DNA of 64,000 nucleotides from Rapana venosa (GCA_028751875.1 CM054138.1:41020243-41084242); one strand, 5' to 3'. Counted from the stretch's first letter, positions 10,655 through 22,504 are shown. Notes: generated by a model not told the origin, from the letters alone. Translations and numbers: made by a program.

Positions 10655-13600
10655 GTCAGAGACTCCCTCTGCTACTGGTAACCATGTAACCCAGTACCAC
10701 CTGCCACATGTGGGGAGTAAACCCAACCAAAAAATCCGACCTGGAGAGGGATGGGCTCCGCCAGGTTTGATTTGCCCAAGATACACCAATGACAAAGACA
10801 GCCAGAATCTCCATACCGGATCGGTCGTCGCCCGGGTTACCAAGGACCGCGCCTTCTGTTGCTCACAGGACAAAATGTCGAAAGTATGCTACTGATGTAA
10901 AACGCAGCAAAATTCGTGCCAGAAACAACACCATCATTGGCACATGGAATGTACGGACACTAAGAGCTGCAGGCAAAGTGGAAGAACTGACACATGAGAT
11001 GTCCAGATATCAATGGCACATCCTTGGGCTCTGCGAAGTCAGGTGGAAAAACATGGGAGAAACAATGACCCAGGAAGACCACAAATTATACTACAGTGGA
11101 AAACAGGATAAACATGAACACGGCGTGGGGTTTCTCGTTCACAAAGACACCGTGAACACCGTCATGAGCTGTCAGCCTGTGTCCAGCAGACTTATACCAT
11201 CCGCCTGAGAGCAACCCCCTTTAACATAACTATAGTACAGGCATACGCCCCTACATCAGACTGCACAGATGAAGCCGTAGAAAGAATTTTATGACCAGCT
11301 ACAAGAGGTTCTGAATCAAACGCCCAAGAAGACATCCTCGTTGTGCAAGGTGACTGGAACGCCAAGGTAGGAGAAGATGCATGGAAAGACTGGGAGGGGC
11401 GTTTTGTGGGCCACATTGTAATAACCAATCAAATGAAAGAGGCTTGAGACTCCTGGAGTTTGCCAGTAACAACCCACCTCCAGCTAGTGAATACACTTGC
11501 CCACACAAGAAATCCAGAAAATGGACATGGCATAGCCCAAATGGAGAACACCACAACCAAATAGATTACATCATGGTGAAAAAGACGGTTTTCAGTCTAG
11601 CGTTAACATCGCACAGACACGAAGTTTTTCCAGGAGCAGACATAGGGAGTGATCATGATCTTGTGATGATGCTTTCCGACTACGTCTAAGAGAAAATCCA
11701 CAAGCGGAACAACATCAGGATCAAATTTGACCTCGAGAAGCTGAAGGACCCAGAGGTATTAGAAATTTTTCAAGCAAGGATAGGTGGAAAGTTTGCAGCA
11801 CTCACTGTGATAGACTCAGACATAGATACACTGACGAATAGTTTCAATACAGCGGTGACTGAAACAGTAAACGAGCTTCTTGGCAAACGCCGACCAGTCA
11901 AAAAACCATGGGTCACACCTAACATCCTACAACTATGCGACAAGCGTAGAGAGTTGAAGAAAAAGAAAAATGAAACAAAAGAAAGAGCAGAACAATATAG
12001 GGCAGTCAACAAAAAGAATCAGGAAGTCCATGACGGAGGCAAAAGAGAAATGATCGGTGAACAGTGCCAAGACATTGAAGAGAACGTCAAGAAAAACAAT
12101 AGCAAGAAAGCATATCAGCTGGTGAAAGACCTGACTAGCACAAAACAGGGAAAAGGTTTAACAATCCAAGACAAAAATGGGAAGTGTCTCACTGACTGAC
12201 CAGGATATTCTGAACGATGGACAGAATACTGCTCCGACCTGTATAACTATAGAACCGCAGGAGACCCAGAAGTCCTTAATGTACCCGAAAGCAAAGACAC
12301 AGACAGTCACCCTATCCTCCGAGAAGAAGTGGAAACAGCAGTCAGATCGCTGAAAAAGGGAAGTCAGCAGGGGCTGACAACAATCCAGCTGAGTTGGTCC
12401 AAGCTGGAGGGGAAGCCATGATCAGCGCCCTACTAAGAATCTGCAACAAGATGGGAGACAGGAAAATGGCCAACACCATGGACACAGTCACTCATCATCA
12501 CCCTCCCCAAGAAAGGAAATCTACAACAATGCCATAATTACCGCACAATCAGCCTCATATGTCACCCAAGCAAGGTCATGCTGCAGATAATAATTGAATA
12601 GACTGAAGCCACAAGCAGAGACCATCATTGCTGAGGAACAAGCAGGTTTCAGAGCAGGGCGCAGCACAACAGAACATATATTCAACCTCAGAGATACTAT
12701 GATAGCGAGTACCTTCAACATCAACAAGAGCCAAAGCGGCCACGTACGTTCGCTGATTTTACGAAGGCATTTGACATGTGAGGCATGCAGCTCATTGTGG
12801 CAAACCATGAATTTGTTAACAGCACCATGACAAACCCTGGATCAACAGTCCACAAACAGCTGTAACATCGAGGCCACCATTCAGTGAATCTCAACAACAA
12901 CTGGAGAATGGTTTCGAACAACAGTTGGGTAAAGGCAATTGCCTGACCTACTCTCACGCGACACACGTTTTTCAACATCTTCCTTGAGAAGAATCATGCA
13001 GAAGGGCACTGAACATCATGAAGGATCAGTCAGCATTGGTGTGCGGGGAACGATCACGGAGAAGCCCGCTCTGTACGTCAGTGATCATTGAATGGAATAG
13101 CTGGATCAGAAAAAGGAGCATGCCAGCCTAACAGAACACTTGGATAAGGCCGACCAAAACAAACGGCATGGAAATCAGTGCAGAGAAGACCAAACTGAAT
13201 GACTAATAACAAAAACGGCAATAGCACTTGATATCAGGGGTTAAATAGACCATGACGCTTGAAACAGTTTCAAAGCTTCAAAGAACCTTGGAGCCATTTG
13301 TTAATCAGACCAGGGATCCAAGCCATAAAGTAGAATCAGGACTGCAACAGACAATAACAGCTTTGTCAAAAACAAACACCATCAGGAGATATAAGAATAA
13401 CTCACTTATCTCCAAGATCAGACTAATGCGACTCCCTTGACATTATTCCATAATTCAGTAGCCTGAGTGAAACATGACCCTGACTGCAAGATTTGAGGAG
13501 AGAAGAGTACAGCAGTATGGAGATAGATTCATATTCGAACTCCTTGGCATCTCCTACAAAAGACCACATAAGCAACGAAAGCGTGCATAACAGAACCAGC

Positions 13601-13925
13601 TAAACCTTTGACCCTATTAGAACCTTCCTCACGATCGTGAAAAAGCGGTAAACAAAAATTGCGATATGGGCATGTCACAAGATCCCAAGATACAAGACAG
13701 TTTTGCAAGGCCGACCAAGGAGGAAGAAGAATGAGGCAACAAGGATAGCAGGGAGGAAAACATCAGCCGAATGTGACCGCCAATAACGCAACAAAACCCT
13801 TGAAGAAAGGCAGAACATATAGAGGAATGGAGTAAACTGATAGTTGAGTTCTTTGATGGTGCCCCCACGGTACGTCCATGACAACCGTGTGCACCGCTAG
13901 CAAAGAGTAGATAGATAGATAGACA
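10655..13925 (+). mobile_element. RTE-like LINE, degenerate, near full length
   Basis: The endonuclease is well preserved at first: IIGTWNVRTLRAAGKVEELT, then ILGLCEVRWKNMGE, HEHGVGFLVHKD, VVQGDWNAKVGEDAW in a shifted frame, HNQIDYIMVKK and DIGSDHDLVMM. Reverse transcriptase pieces follow, such as KSAGADNNPAELVQAGGEAM and AETIIAEEQAGFRAGRSTTE. The 3' coding end resembles RTE-type elements (GHVTRS.., then a WSKL-like and a DGAPTVRP-like stretch). The end has a short GATA repeat. Frameshifts and stops make it inactive. Clade assignment is from memory of motif style. Confidence 0.8.
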
Positions 13926-13934
13926 TATTATTAT

Positions 13935-15115
13935 AATGCTAACACTTACTCTACAAGTGTATAAAGCTGCGACACAATCTTCAGAGATAACAAAATGTCT
14001 TGAACACAATCTTCAGAATGACAATGCTGTACACACTATCATCACATATGAAAATGCTAAGAACACTTCAACAGAGTGATATACAGCTGAACACTTCTAT
14101 CAGAAGTTACACATGCAGAACCACTATCTTCAGAGTGGACATCTGCAGAACACTTCATCAGATTGACAATGCTGAAACACTTCATCAGAGTGACAATGCT
14201 GAAACACTTCTTCAAGAGTAATATATGCGAACACTTCGAATCAGAGTGACCAAGCTGAACACATCTTCATAGTGACAAGCAGAACACCCTTACTTCAGAG
14301 TGACAATGCTGAACACTTCTTCAGAGGGATAATGTCTGAACAGCTTTCTTCAGAGTGAGCAATTCTGAACACTTCTTCAAGTGACAATGCTGAACACTTC
14401 TCAGAAGAATAAAGCTTTTAACACTTCAAGTGACAATGCTGGAACACATCTTCAAATGATAAATTATGAACACTTCTTCAGTAGACAATGTCCTGAAACA
14501 CTTCTCAGAGTGACAAAAAAAATGCTGAACACTTTCTTCAAAGTGACAATGCTTGAAAACAACATACTTCAGAGATGACAATGCGAACCACATCTCAGGA
14601 GAGTACAATGCAGAACAACTTCTTCATAAGAGATAAATGCTAGAACACTTCTTCAGAGAGACAATGCTGAGAACACTATCATTCAGAGTGGACATCAATG
14701 CAGAACACTTTCTTCGAGAGTGATAATGCTGAATCACATTCTTCAAGAGTGATACTGCTGAACACTTCATCAGATTGACAATGGTTGAACACTTCTTCAA
14801 GTTATAATGCTGAAACACTTCTACAGAGTGGACAATGTCTGTAAACACTTTCTTCAAGTGAATAATGCTGACCCACTTCTTCAAGTGACAAAGCTGAACA
14901 CTTCAGATGCCTATACTAACCATTTATTCAGGTGATACTGCTGAACACTTCTCAGTGTGACAATGCGATCACTTTCTTCAGAGTGACAATGCTGACAACA
15001 TATCTCAAGAGTGACAATGCTGAACACTTCAGAGTGTCAATACTAACCATTTATTCAGAGTGATAATGCTATGAACACTTCTTCAGAGTGACAATGCTAT
15101 GACCACTTCTTCAGT
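13935..15115. repeat. 25/26-bp minisatellite, right part of interrupted array
   Basis: About 45 degenerate units of the AACACTTCTTCAGAGTGACA type. Indels are more frequent here than in the other arrays. It ends about 50 bp before the donor of exon 6 copy C, just as the other arrays end beside their exon 6 copies. Confidence 0.85.
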
Positions 15116-15165
15116 GATAATGCCCTACTGCGTTACTGTTTGATGTCATCCTGTATTTCACTCAC

Positions 15166-15293
15166 CTTTCTCTTTGTGCCTTTGATTTTCTCTTTGGGCA
15201 TTCTGTGAACTTGCCCAGCGAGGCTGTGGCTCTGTGCATAACGGCTAGGGCAGTCTCCAGGTAATAATGATGATGATTATGATGATGATGATG

Positions 15294-15338
<45 letters not shown>

Positions 15339-16866
15339 TATGGGATTTATATAGGGCTGAATCTTGTAAAGTAAACAAATCAAAGGGCTTGCATTCAAAT
15401 CATTCACACGCATGCAGCCCTCCACAAATATCAAGGTAAACAAATATCAAATTTATACACACTTAGGTTGGGGGGATGGGGAGGGGGAGGTGAAGGTAGC
15501 TATTGAAAAGTAGGAACAGATAACAGGGGAAGATCTCAAGTAGAGTATAAGTGCGTTTTGAGGCTAGATTTGAAAGCATCAAATGAAGGCTTTTGGCGAA
15601 GTGGAAGAGGGAGGTCCTTCCATGTGGAGGGACTGGAAACAGAGAAATAGCCACGGCCAACAGTGGTTTGTTTAAATCTGGGTGTTCGAAAGCACAACAT
15701 ATAATCTACAGCTGAACGAAGGGAACGGGACGGAGTGTACAGGTGAAGACAGTTACAGAGATAAGAGGGTGCAGATTTGTGGAGACATTTGAAACAAAGG
15801 GTATTAATCTTATACTTTATTCTTTGTGAGACAGGCAACCAGTGAAAAGATTGCAAAAGAGGAGTGATGTGTTCAGATTTTTTCTTTCTAAGGATTAGTC
15901 GAGCTGCAGAGTTCTGTATGCGTTGAAGGGAGTGGATGGATGATGCCGGCAAACCAGCCAAGAGAGAATTACAGTAGTCCAGACGAGAAAGAATGAGAGA
16001 TGTGACAAGTTTGGATGTTGCGTTAATAGACAGATACTTGCGAATTGTACTTATGCATCCTAATTGATAGTAGCAAGACTGGCAGGTCTGGGTGACGAAT
16101 TTTTTCATAGAGAGTGTGTAGTCAAGAACCACACCTTGATATTTCACAGAGCTGGACAAAGGAACTGACGTTTTGCTGCATTCCACTGAAGTCGTTGTGA
16201 TGGAGGAAAATTTATCGGTATTTAGCTGTAACTTATTTTGAGTCATCCTGTTTTTAATGTCTAGAAGGCAGTGGGGCATATTTGTCAGGCGGAAAGGCAG
16301 GTTTTCAAGGGTACTGCTACATTGAAGCTGAGTGTCATTGGCATAGAAATGATGATCAATATGATGGTGGTTTATTATGTGTGAGAGTGGAGCAGTGTAG
16401 AGAGTGAAGAGAACAGGACCCAGAACTGATCCTTGTGGGTCTCCACATTCCAGTTTGACATGTTTTGATTGATCTTTGCTGACAAATAACTTTCTGGTAT
16501 CGGTTTGTGAGGTATGAACTAAACCAGGTAAAGCAGTGCCATTAATACCAAACATGTTTTGGAGGCGAGAAAGAATTGAGTGATCTATAGTGTTAAAGGT
16601 AGCAGATTGGTCAAGAAGAGTGAGAAGGGAGATTTTCCCTGCATCAGCAGCGAGTAGAAGGGTATCTAAAGTGTGGACTAGGGTGGTTTCGGTGCTGTGG
16701 TTGGCGTGATAGGCAGAACGAAAAGGGGGAAGTAGATTATTGGAATGAAGGTGGTTGTTGAGTTGTTTTAGAACAACTGTTTCAAGTACTTTGGAGATGA
16801 AAAGTAAGTTAGTGACAGGTGCTGTTTGGATGGATTTGCCGTTGGTGTCAGACCCACCCCAGGCAC
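15166..16866 (-). pseudogene. RRS1: RRS1 exon 6 copy C, split by a LINE
   Basis: The 5' part of the exon is 16817-16866 (acceptor TTGCAG; VPGVGLTPTANPSKQ). The 3' part is 15166-15262 (LETALAVMHRATASLGKF, then TECPKRKSKAQRER, donor GTGAGTG). Between them sits a minus-strand LINE, 15263-16816. CAGGT is present at both junctions and occurs once at the uninterrupted site in copies A and B, so it is a 5-bp target-site duplication. The insertion breaks the exon, so this copy cannot make RRS1. Its lysine-rich end is longer than in copy A. Confidence 0.88.
15263..16816 (-). mobile_element. CR1/L2-like LINE, 5'-truncated, catalytic residues lost
   Basis: Reading leftward it begins inside the reverse transcriptase (PVTNLLFISKVLE), and after a broken stretch a 339-residue frame (15536-16555) covers the rest. 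The first catalytic motif, normally AFDTIDH, reads TFNTIDH. The second, normally YADD, reads YAND. Both lose an aspartate. Downstream are the family's C-terminal motifs: SRLDYCNSLLAGLPASSIHS, RIQNSAARLILRKKKSEHIT and STWKDLPLPLRQKPSFDAFK. The 3' end has the shared tail (ATATAG..GCTGAATCTTGTAAAG) and an (ATT)n/(ATC)n run. It sits inside RRS1 exon 6 copy C. Confidence 0.9.
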
Positions 16867-17300
16867 TGCAAGTGATGACAGCACACAGTTAGTCATCATG
16901 AGCACACTGGTCTCATTTGGTTATGGCAAATGCGTATGCATTCGGTCCATTATTTTTTCTAGTTGACTTTTATTACGAGTCCTTAAAGTGGCTGGATGCT
17001 CTTCTGTAAAGGAAAAAGTTTTTAGTACACTACATGTATTTGAAGTGGTACACTGCTCTCATCTTTCTCTGCGTAGGTGAAGGTATACATTTGTTTCTCC
17101 CTTGATATTTTGTTGTTTAAAATCTCACCATTGGTGAACCTCGGAGCTTAGGCTGCATACTTCTGCATAACCCACCTTGCTCTTGTGACAAAGTGCTAAG
17201 TAGATTACCTCCCATGCGATCAGAGTGACGTGTTACTATTTTGGGACACACCTGCAAATTGTGCCGCCCTCTGTTTCCTTAGGTGGTGGTTGAAAACTAC
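16867..17300. repeat. Intron sequence of RRS1 copy C
   Basis: 16867-17060 matches 4640-4830 and 26000-26200 (GTCATTCCGTTATGGCAAAT type sequence upstream of exon 6). From about 17070 to 17300 it is almost identical to 5575-5795. No coding exon lies here. Confidence 0.75.
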
Positions 17301-17559
17301 TTGTTGCATATACATTGCCCTTGCTGTAAAATAAAAGATTTTCTACAACCTCTTTGTTAGTAGCCACAATACTGTGCTGACATTAATGAGAAGTTTTTCA
17401 GAATTGTGGCAAATCAAATATCTACATCTTGTTACTCATTTCAATCATCAACCTACGTTTTTGACTTCACCTATTTTTGCTGCAATACATAATTCTTTAA
17501 CAGAATCAGCAAATAATAATTATGTATACATACACACACATAAATATATATATATATAT

Positions 17560-18060
17560 TTCTCAATTACAGTTCTCTGGTTCACCCATGGTAACACTTT
17601 GCAAGTCCAGCCACTTTTGCCCACCATAAGTGGATGTTGGCTCCCTTACCTGTGATTCCTTGTCCCACAGCATTCTATTTTTTTATGGTATTGAATGCCC
17701 TTCATTTGGGCAAACTGCTCCTACTTGGTGAGCTGCTTGGGAACCTGCAGCAGAGAAGAAAACACAGTCATGCTGTTACACTCTTCTAGTCTCTGACAAA
17801 GATTTACTATCATGTCACACATGAAAGACTTAGCAATGCAAGTTTATCAATAGAAAGAGAAACCAAAACTGCAACTTAGGACATGTTTAGTTCTTGTGTT
17901 AGGACTGGTGAGGAATCAAATCAGCTCACCAACAGCCCTGACAATACAGAATCAGAGGAAGAAGCAATTGTACCTAAAGAACAGGGATTGGCAGATCACA
18001 GCTCCTCCAAACCTTGTTGTTCTATCAGTCATCTCTTGACCATAGTAGAAGACCAAATGG
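17560..18060. repeat. Duplicate of the RRS1 exon 3 region
   Basis: Matches 30880-31830 in order: a GGTTCACC...GTTTGCAAGTCAGCCA stretch, an exon 3 copy, CAGTCTCTGACA-like sequence, and TCCTCCAAACCTTGTTGTTC against TCCAAGCTGCTGTTC. The left copy is more compact. Local order differs from copies A and B, so this part was joined by a separate rearrangement. Confidence 0.65.
17650..17744 (-). pseudogene. RRS1: RRS1 exon 3, copy C
   Basis: A CTGCAG acceptor and a GTAAGG donor flank 95 nt. The frame reads VPKQLTK, a TAG in place of the conserved tryptophan codon TGG, then EQFAQMKGIQYHKK, and after an indel LWDKESQ. RRS1 proteins have T-x-W-x-x-F-A-x-x-K-G-I followed by a K-rich run and L-V-W-D-E. 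The stop and the indel mark it as dead. Its clean acceptor and donor helped define the borders of the equivalent exon at 31287-31385. Confidence 0.8.
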
Positions 18061-18130
18061 TATGTGCAAATCACATCTATACCATTCTCTACAGATGTGG
18101 CCTGAAGACTGTTCTTTTAAAAAAGTTTCT

Positions 18131-18194
18131 ACTGGACTCCAGCACTTGCTTCATCACTTTCCTTCTCCTCCCCTCCAATGTCGTTGCTGTCAAA
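18131..18194 (-). pseudogene. RRS1: RRS1 exon 7, truncated copy C
   Basis: After a TTTTAG acceptor the sequence encodes FDSNDIGGEEKE, then a 12-nt deletion, and VMKQVLESS, where similarity to 22100-22233 stops. Immediately beyond, the sequence AGTAGAAACTTTTTTAAAAG and about 30 further bases resemble coding exon 1 at 40370-40410. Intron sequence to the right (18195-18960) matches 22234-22860. Confidence 0.75.
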
Positions 18195-18960
18195 CTAAAA
18201 GCAAACAAACAAGGAGGTGGTTACAACAAGCAGCCCTACCAAGAACAATCTCACAGTGAATTTTCTTCTCGTGTCACGTTGAGCATTTGGTCAGTGGTGG
18301 TTAGATGGTGCACCTGTGTGGTTTCTACAAACACATTCACTATTATATGATTTGATGCCCGTTTTTGCACAACAATCTGATATCGATCTTTTAGTGCTGA
18401 AATGTTAAAATCACATACATGATCAGTGTTGATTCTAGGATTTCATAAAAAGGGGCCCAAGGGCCTCCCCCCCCCCAAGGGGGACAAGTATATTTGTTTA
18501 TAGTACCCTCTGTACTCCTAGTTTCTGCTATTTTTCAGGGAAGAGAAACAAAACAAAACAGGCAGATACGTAAGCAGACAGGATTAAACTAATGCACCTT
18601 AAGTGTAGCATTTAATCTGTAGTAAGCACTCATGACACAGGAGAGAGAGAGGGTTGGGGTGGAGGGGAGAAGGGAAAGATAGGAGGAGAGAGAGGGGAGG
18701 GAGAGAGAGGTCAAAGTCAGATTTCTATTTCCACAGAGTTGAAGAAATACATTTAGATCTAAATGAGAAGAGAGGTGAAACCAAATATCTAAGTCTTTTT
18801 CCCCCAGATGGTACACTGAGAGAGAGAACTCTCTGAACTCTGAACTCTGAATGTTTAATTGTACTTCGGCCTTGGGCCACAATACAGGTAAAGGGGACAA
18901 AAGGGAACAAACTGAAATATGTAAATCAATAGTTTTCTGTATACTGTCTAGTGATGCACA
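18195..18960. repeat. Duplicate of the RRS1 intron 6 region
   Basis: Matches 22234-22860: AAACAAACAAGGAGGTGG, GTGGTTAGATGGTGCACCTG, a C run, GTATATTTGTTTATAGTACC and a GA-rich stretch. A poly-C run of different length lies in each copy. Confidence 0.8.
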
Positions 18961-19600
18961 CATTCTTCAAACACATAGCACACGACTGAGAGCATCGTCC
19001 TTATCATAATCCTAAACACATGATGTCACCGTTATCAGTAATTACATTCAATACAATCATCGTTATTAACTTCATCATCTTCATCTGTATCCTTGTTTGG
19101 TATATGTTATCAATTCCGAAAGTGACATCTTGATCATATTTTTAGTTTACATCTATTTAAGCATGGCACTTTCCATCATTACTTGTTTAGCAATTCAATA
19201 TTGCACACACACACATTCATGAGCTCTCGCACACGCGCACGCCACATACACACATGCACTCACCCACGCAGGTTGCGCGCATACACACACATACACACGG
19301 GACTTTACTCACAGGCACACCTGACACACACAAACACACACAACACACACACACATACTCACACCCTCAGCATTTCAGAAGCATGTACTTAACTCCCACA
19401 CACACAACACACAAAAAAAAACCACCATCTATCTAAGTTAAGTGTTCAAAGCCATCAGAAGGATATCAAACTCCAATCAAGTTTCTTTTCTCCTGTTCAC
19501 TGCATGGAAATGAACCTGGAGACACTGTGCATATGTTTACTATTAGTCATTTGTAAATAACACATGAATTGGGGGTTTTTTGCTCCCCCCCCCCCCCCCC
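18961..19600. repeat. No gene; (CA)n-rich sequence and a poly-C run
   Basis: Nothing coding. 19203-19405 is an impure (CA)n microsatellite. A run of about 22 C lies at 19586-19607. Short repeated HTHT frames come from the microsatellite. Confidence 0.7.
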
Positions 19601-19609
19601 CCCCCCCAG

Positions 19610-20633
19610 AAACTTTGTTCTTAAATCAAAATATGTGGGACAATTACAACAAGAAAATGCTCTTCGTCTTCCCATTGCTGACCTGCAAAAGGGGAATGAT
19701 TTCTTCTGCGGAATATTACTAAATCGGTGCACATTTGCATTGATAGGCAGAACATTAAAATCTGACTTGTGAAATGGCAACTCTGAAACAGTAGGTTTCC
19801 ATGTCAGTCACATATTTTTCCTTTTCAAAAATTATTTTAAAGGATCTATAATTACTATACCATCACGGTCTCAATAGTGCCAGACCCCCTTTGGATGTAC
19901 TGATCAACAAGTCTCTCTTCAATAACTTAAAAACACTTTGCCCTTCCGACACTTGCGCAACCAAAAAACTAAACCCTGTCTCGCATATTATTTCCCTAAA
20001 TTTTTGATACCCAACAATCTTACCAATTTATCAATTCCAACAGCATCTGATAAGCTTGTGGGAATCTTCATTATTCATTTGTAAACAACTAAACCAATAC
20101 CTAAAGACAGAATACTAGAATTAACATACAAGATATCTTCCTAAATCACCATAAACCATTTTTTTGGATTCTCACTGAAAACACCTAAAAATCTTTGCAA
20201 GCCATAGTAAAAGCTTTTCTAAATATCTAATTTTGTTAAACCCCAAAATTTCAAAGATACAGCAGAATTGTTTAACTTTAACATCAAAAACTTAAAAAAT
20301 TTTGGTGGTCATTCTTTATATTTTGAAAAGCCACTATTCATTGAACAACTGCTTCTACCTTTAGTGCCAACCGTTCGGTACCTCTTTTCATGCTAATCAT
20401 TGTAGTGAAATGGAATCCTAAATAGCAATAACTATTAACAACATCTAGTTTCTTACCATTGAAAAACCACTTCTCATGACGTCCTAAATACCCCCCTTTT
20501 CTGAATACCATAATTTTTGTTTTCTCAGTGTTCACATTTAATTTCATGACATTGCAACAGTTATGTAGGATGTTTAATTGGTTTTGTAAGCCATGCACTG
20601 AAGTAGAAAGCAAAGCCACATCATCTGCAAAGA
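19610..20633 (-). mobile_element. LINE fragment: reverse transcriptase C-terminal half with zinc-binding end
   Basis: Reading leftward: LFADDVALLSTSVHGLQNQL gives the FADD catalytic box, followed by LNVNTEKTKIMVFRKGG and NSYCYLGFHFTTM, which are typical of the motif after the active site. After a decayed middle part comes FCPFCRSAM, then a HFLL-like and a NCPTYFDLRTKFL stretch, a Cys-x2-Cys...His...Cys end typical of some Jockey/I-type elements. Multiple stops are present. The 5' half is missing and is replaced by the palindromic element at 20634-20803. Confidence 0.75.
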
Positions 20634-20803
20634 GAGATAGGGTAAAAGCCAGTCAAGCTCAACCACTTACTGTTTATCCAAAACCAGGCAACTTTTGGTC
20701 CGATTCGGCTTCGCCTCATCGAACCAAAAACTTGCATAGTTTTATATAAAAACTAAGCAGTTTACCTTGACTCGGCTTTTACCCTATCTCTCTACTAAAA
20801 CTG
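20634..20803. mobile_element. Palindromic MITE-like element
   Basis: Starts AGAGAGATAGGGTAAAAGCC and ends with its inverse complement (GGCTTTTACCCTATCTCTCT). Inner parts also pair: TTTTGGTCCGATTCGGCTTC against a matching TTTTGGTTCGATGAGGCGAA on the other strand. The whole 170 bp can fold as one long imperfect hairpin. It lies directly upstream of the FADD motif of a LINE. No coding capacity. It could be a foldback/MITE or a hairpin RNA source. Confidence 0.7.
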
Positions 20804-21456
20804 AAAGTAATACTAATTTATTTTTGACTTAGCATATGACCTCACACAAAATGCCACACCTTCAGGACACCTCTAAAAAATTGGAGACTAGAGGGGATAC
20901 TGGTACACCCGAAAAAAAGAGTTGAAGAGGGAGAAAGAAATGGGGTAGGGACACACACCTCGCCTGCTGCTTGAATGACACACAGCACGCGGGACCTCAA
21001 CACCGATAAGAGCGCCAATCCCCTTTGACAACTGAATAACGGAGATTTCAATAGGTAGCGCTAGGGTGTCTCCCGCCCCCATAAGACATATCTAGACATG
21101 TTACTTACCTTTCCCATCACAAGACTAGATAGAATCGCTGATTAGTAACAGTGACGACTTTTTCCCTTTCAGAACTCTATGTTGTTAGCAACGGAGCCCT
21201 AGCTGTCTTGTCATTTGGCAGTGTGAAGCAGTGCAGTGAAGACGTTCGAGCTTTTCATTAAAAAAAGTGTTTGAATTTATCTTACCTGTACCTTGCTTAG
21301 TTTGTTAGGTAATGTCAGATATTTCGTCAGAATCAGAACAACCTCTCACCCTACCTAAAACACAGGATCTGCGAGCTTCTCAATGAAGATTATGCATAAC
21401 TGCTCAGGTGCTGTGCCACTAACGAAAATGATGTGGGTTTTAAAAATAGAAACGTT
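20804..21456. other. No recognised gene; sequence before the assembly gap
   Basis: Moderately AT-rich with a GC-richer part near 20940-21090. I see no exon of RRS1 (its last exon would be expected to the left of 22100) and no LINE motif. Confidence 0.4.
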
Positions 21457-21956
21457 NNNNNNNNNNNNNNNNNNNNNNNNNNNNNNNNNNNNNNNNNNNN
21501 NNNNNNNNNNNNNNNNNNNNNNNNNNNNNNNNNNNNNNNNNNNNNNNNNNNNNNNNNNNNNNNNNNNNNNNNNNNNNNNNNNNNNNNNNNNNNNNNNNNN
21601 NNNNNNNNNNNNNNNNNNNNNNNNNNNNNNNNNNNNNNNNNNNNNNNNNNNNNNNNNNNNNNNNNNNNNNNNNNNNNNNNNNNNNNNNNNNNNNNNNNNN
21701 NNNNNNNNNNNNNNNNNNNNNNNNNNNNNNNNNNNNNNNNNNNNNNNNNNNNNNNNNNNNNNNNNNNNNNNNNNNNNNNNNNNNNNNNNNNNNNNNNNNN
21801 NNNNNNNNNNNNNNNNNNNNNNNNNNNNNNNNNNNNNNNNNNNNNNNNNNNNNNNNNNNNNNNNNNNNNNNNNNNNNNNNNNNNNNNNNNNNNNNNNNNN
21901 NNNNNNNNNNNNNNNNNNNNNNNNNNNNNNNNNNNNNNNNNNNNNNNNNNNNNNNN
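21457..21956. other. Assembly gap (500 N)
   Basis: Exactly 500 N, the usual placeholder for a scaffolding join of unknown true size. The terminal exon of the RRS1 gene may be hidden here. Confidence 1.
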
Positions 21957-22099
21957 CAGGAATCTGCAGCTCTAGCCTCTTCCCTTCCCTTTCTTTTTCA
22001 AGTCATTTGATAATAAATGAAAAAAACAAACACCCCCACAACCTCCACACCACTAAGGCTTCAGACAGACACTGAGCACCAGGGCGGAGCAGCACTCAC

Positions 22100-22233
22100 C
22101 TCTGCCTGTCCTGGTTCTGCTGCGACATGTTGGCCGCTCTGTTCACGTCCAGCACGGGCCTGGAATCCAGCACTTTCTTCATCACTTTCTTCTGCCTTTC
22201 CTTCTCCTCCGCTCCAATGTCATTGCTGTCAAA
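22100..22233 (-). CDS. RRS1: RRS1 exon 7 (C-terminal part)
   Basis: Bounded by a TTTTCAG acceptor and a GTGAGTG donor, 134 nt. It reads FDSNDIGAEEKERQKKVMKK, then VLDSRPVLDVNRAANMSQQN and QDRQR. In RRS1 proteins this is the segment after the K-K-R-K-F junction: an acidic G-x-x-x-x-E-K stretch and then K-P-x-L-D-V-x-[RK]-A-x-N. The match is collinear, including L-D-V-N-R-A-A-N. It starts in phase 0 and ends in phase 2, so at least one more exon follows. A truncated copy is at 18131-18194. I see no indel in this exon. Confidence 0.85.
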
Positions 22234-22504
22234 CTGAAAACAAACAAACAAGGAAGGAGGTGGTTACAACAAGCAGCCGTACCATGAACAAGCTCACAAT
22301 GAATCTTCTTCTCCAGTCACGTTGAGCATAATTATTGGTCAGTGGTGGTTAGATGGTGCACCTGTGTGGTTTCTACAAACACATTCCCTATTATCTGATT
22401 TGATGCCCGTTTCTGCACAGACAATCTGATATCGATCTTTTAGTGTTGAAATGTTAAAATCACATACATGATCAGTGTTGATTCTAGGATTTCATAAAAA
22501 GGGG

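Noticed and set aside
18589..18963. 124-residue minus-strand frame
   Set aside because: Lies in GA-rich duplicated intron with serine/leucine repeats; no family match or splice support.
21383..22075. Long frames across the N runs (also 38272-39047)
   Set aside because: Unknown bases contain no readable stops, so these frames have no meaning.
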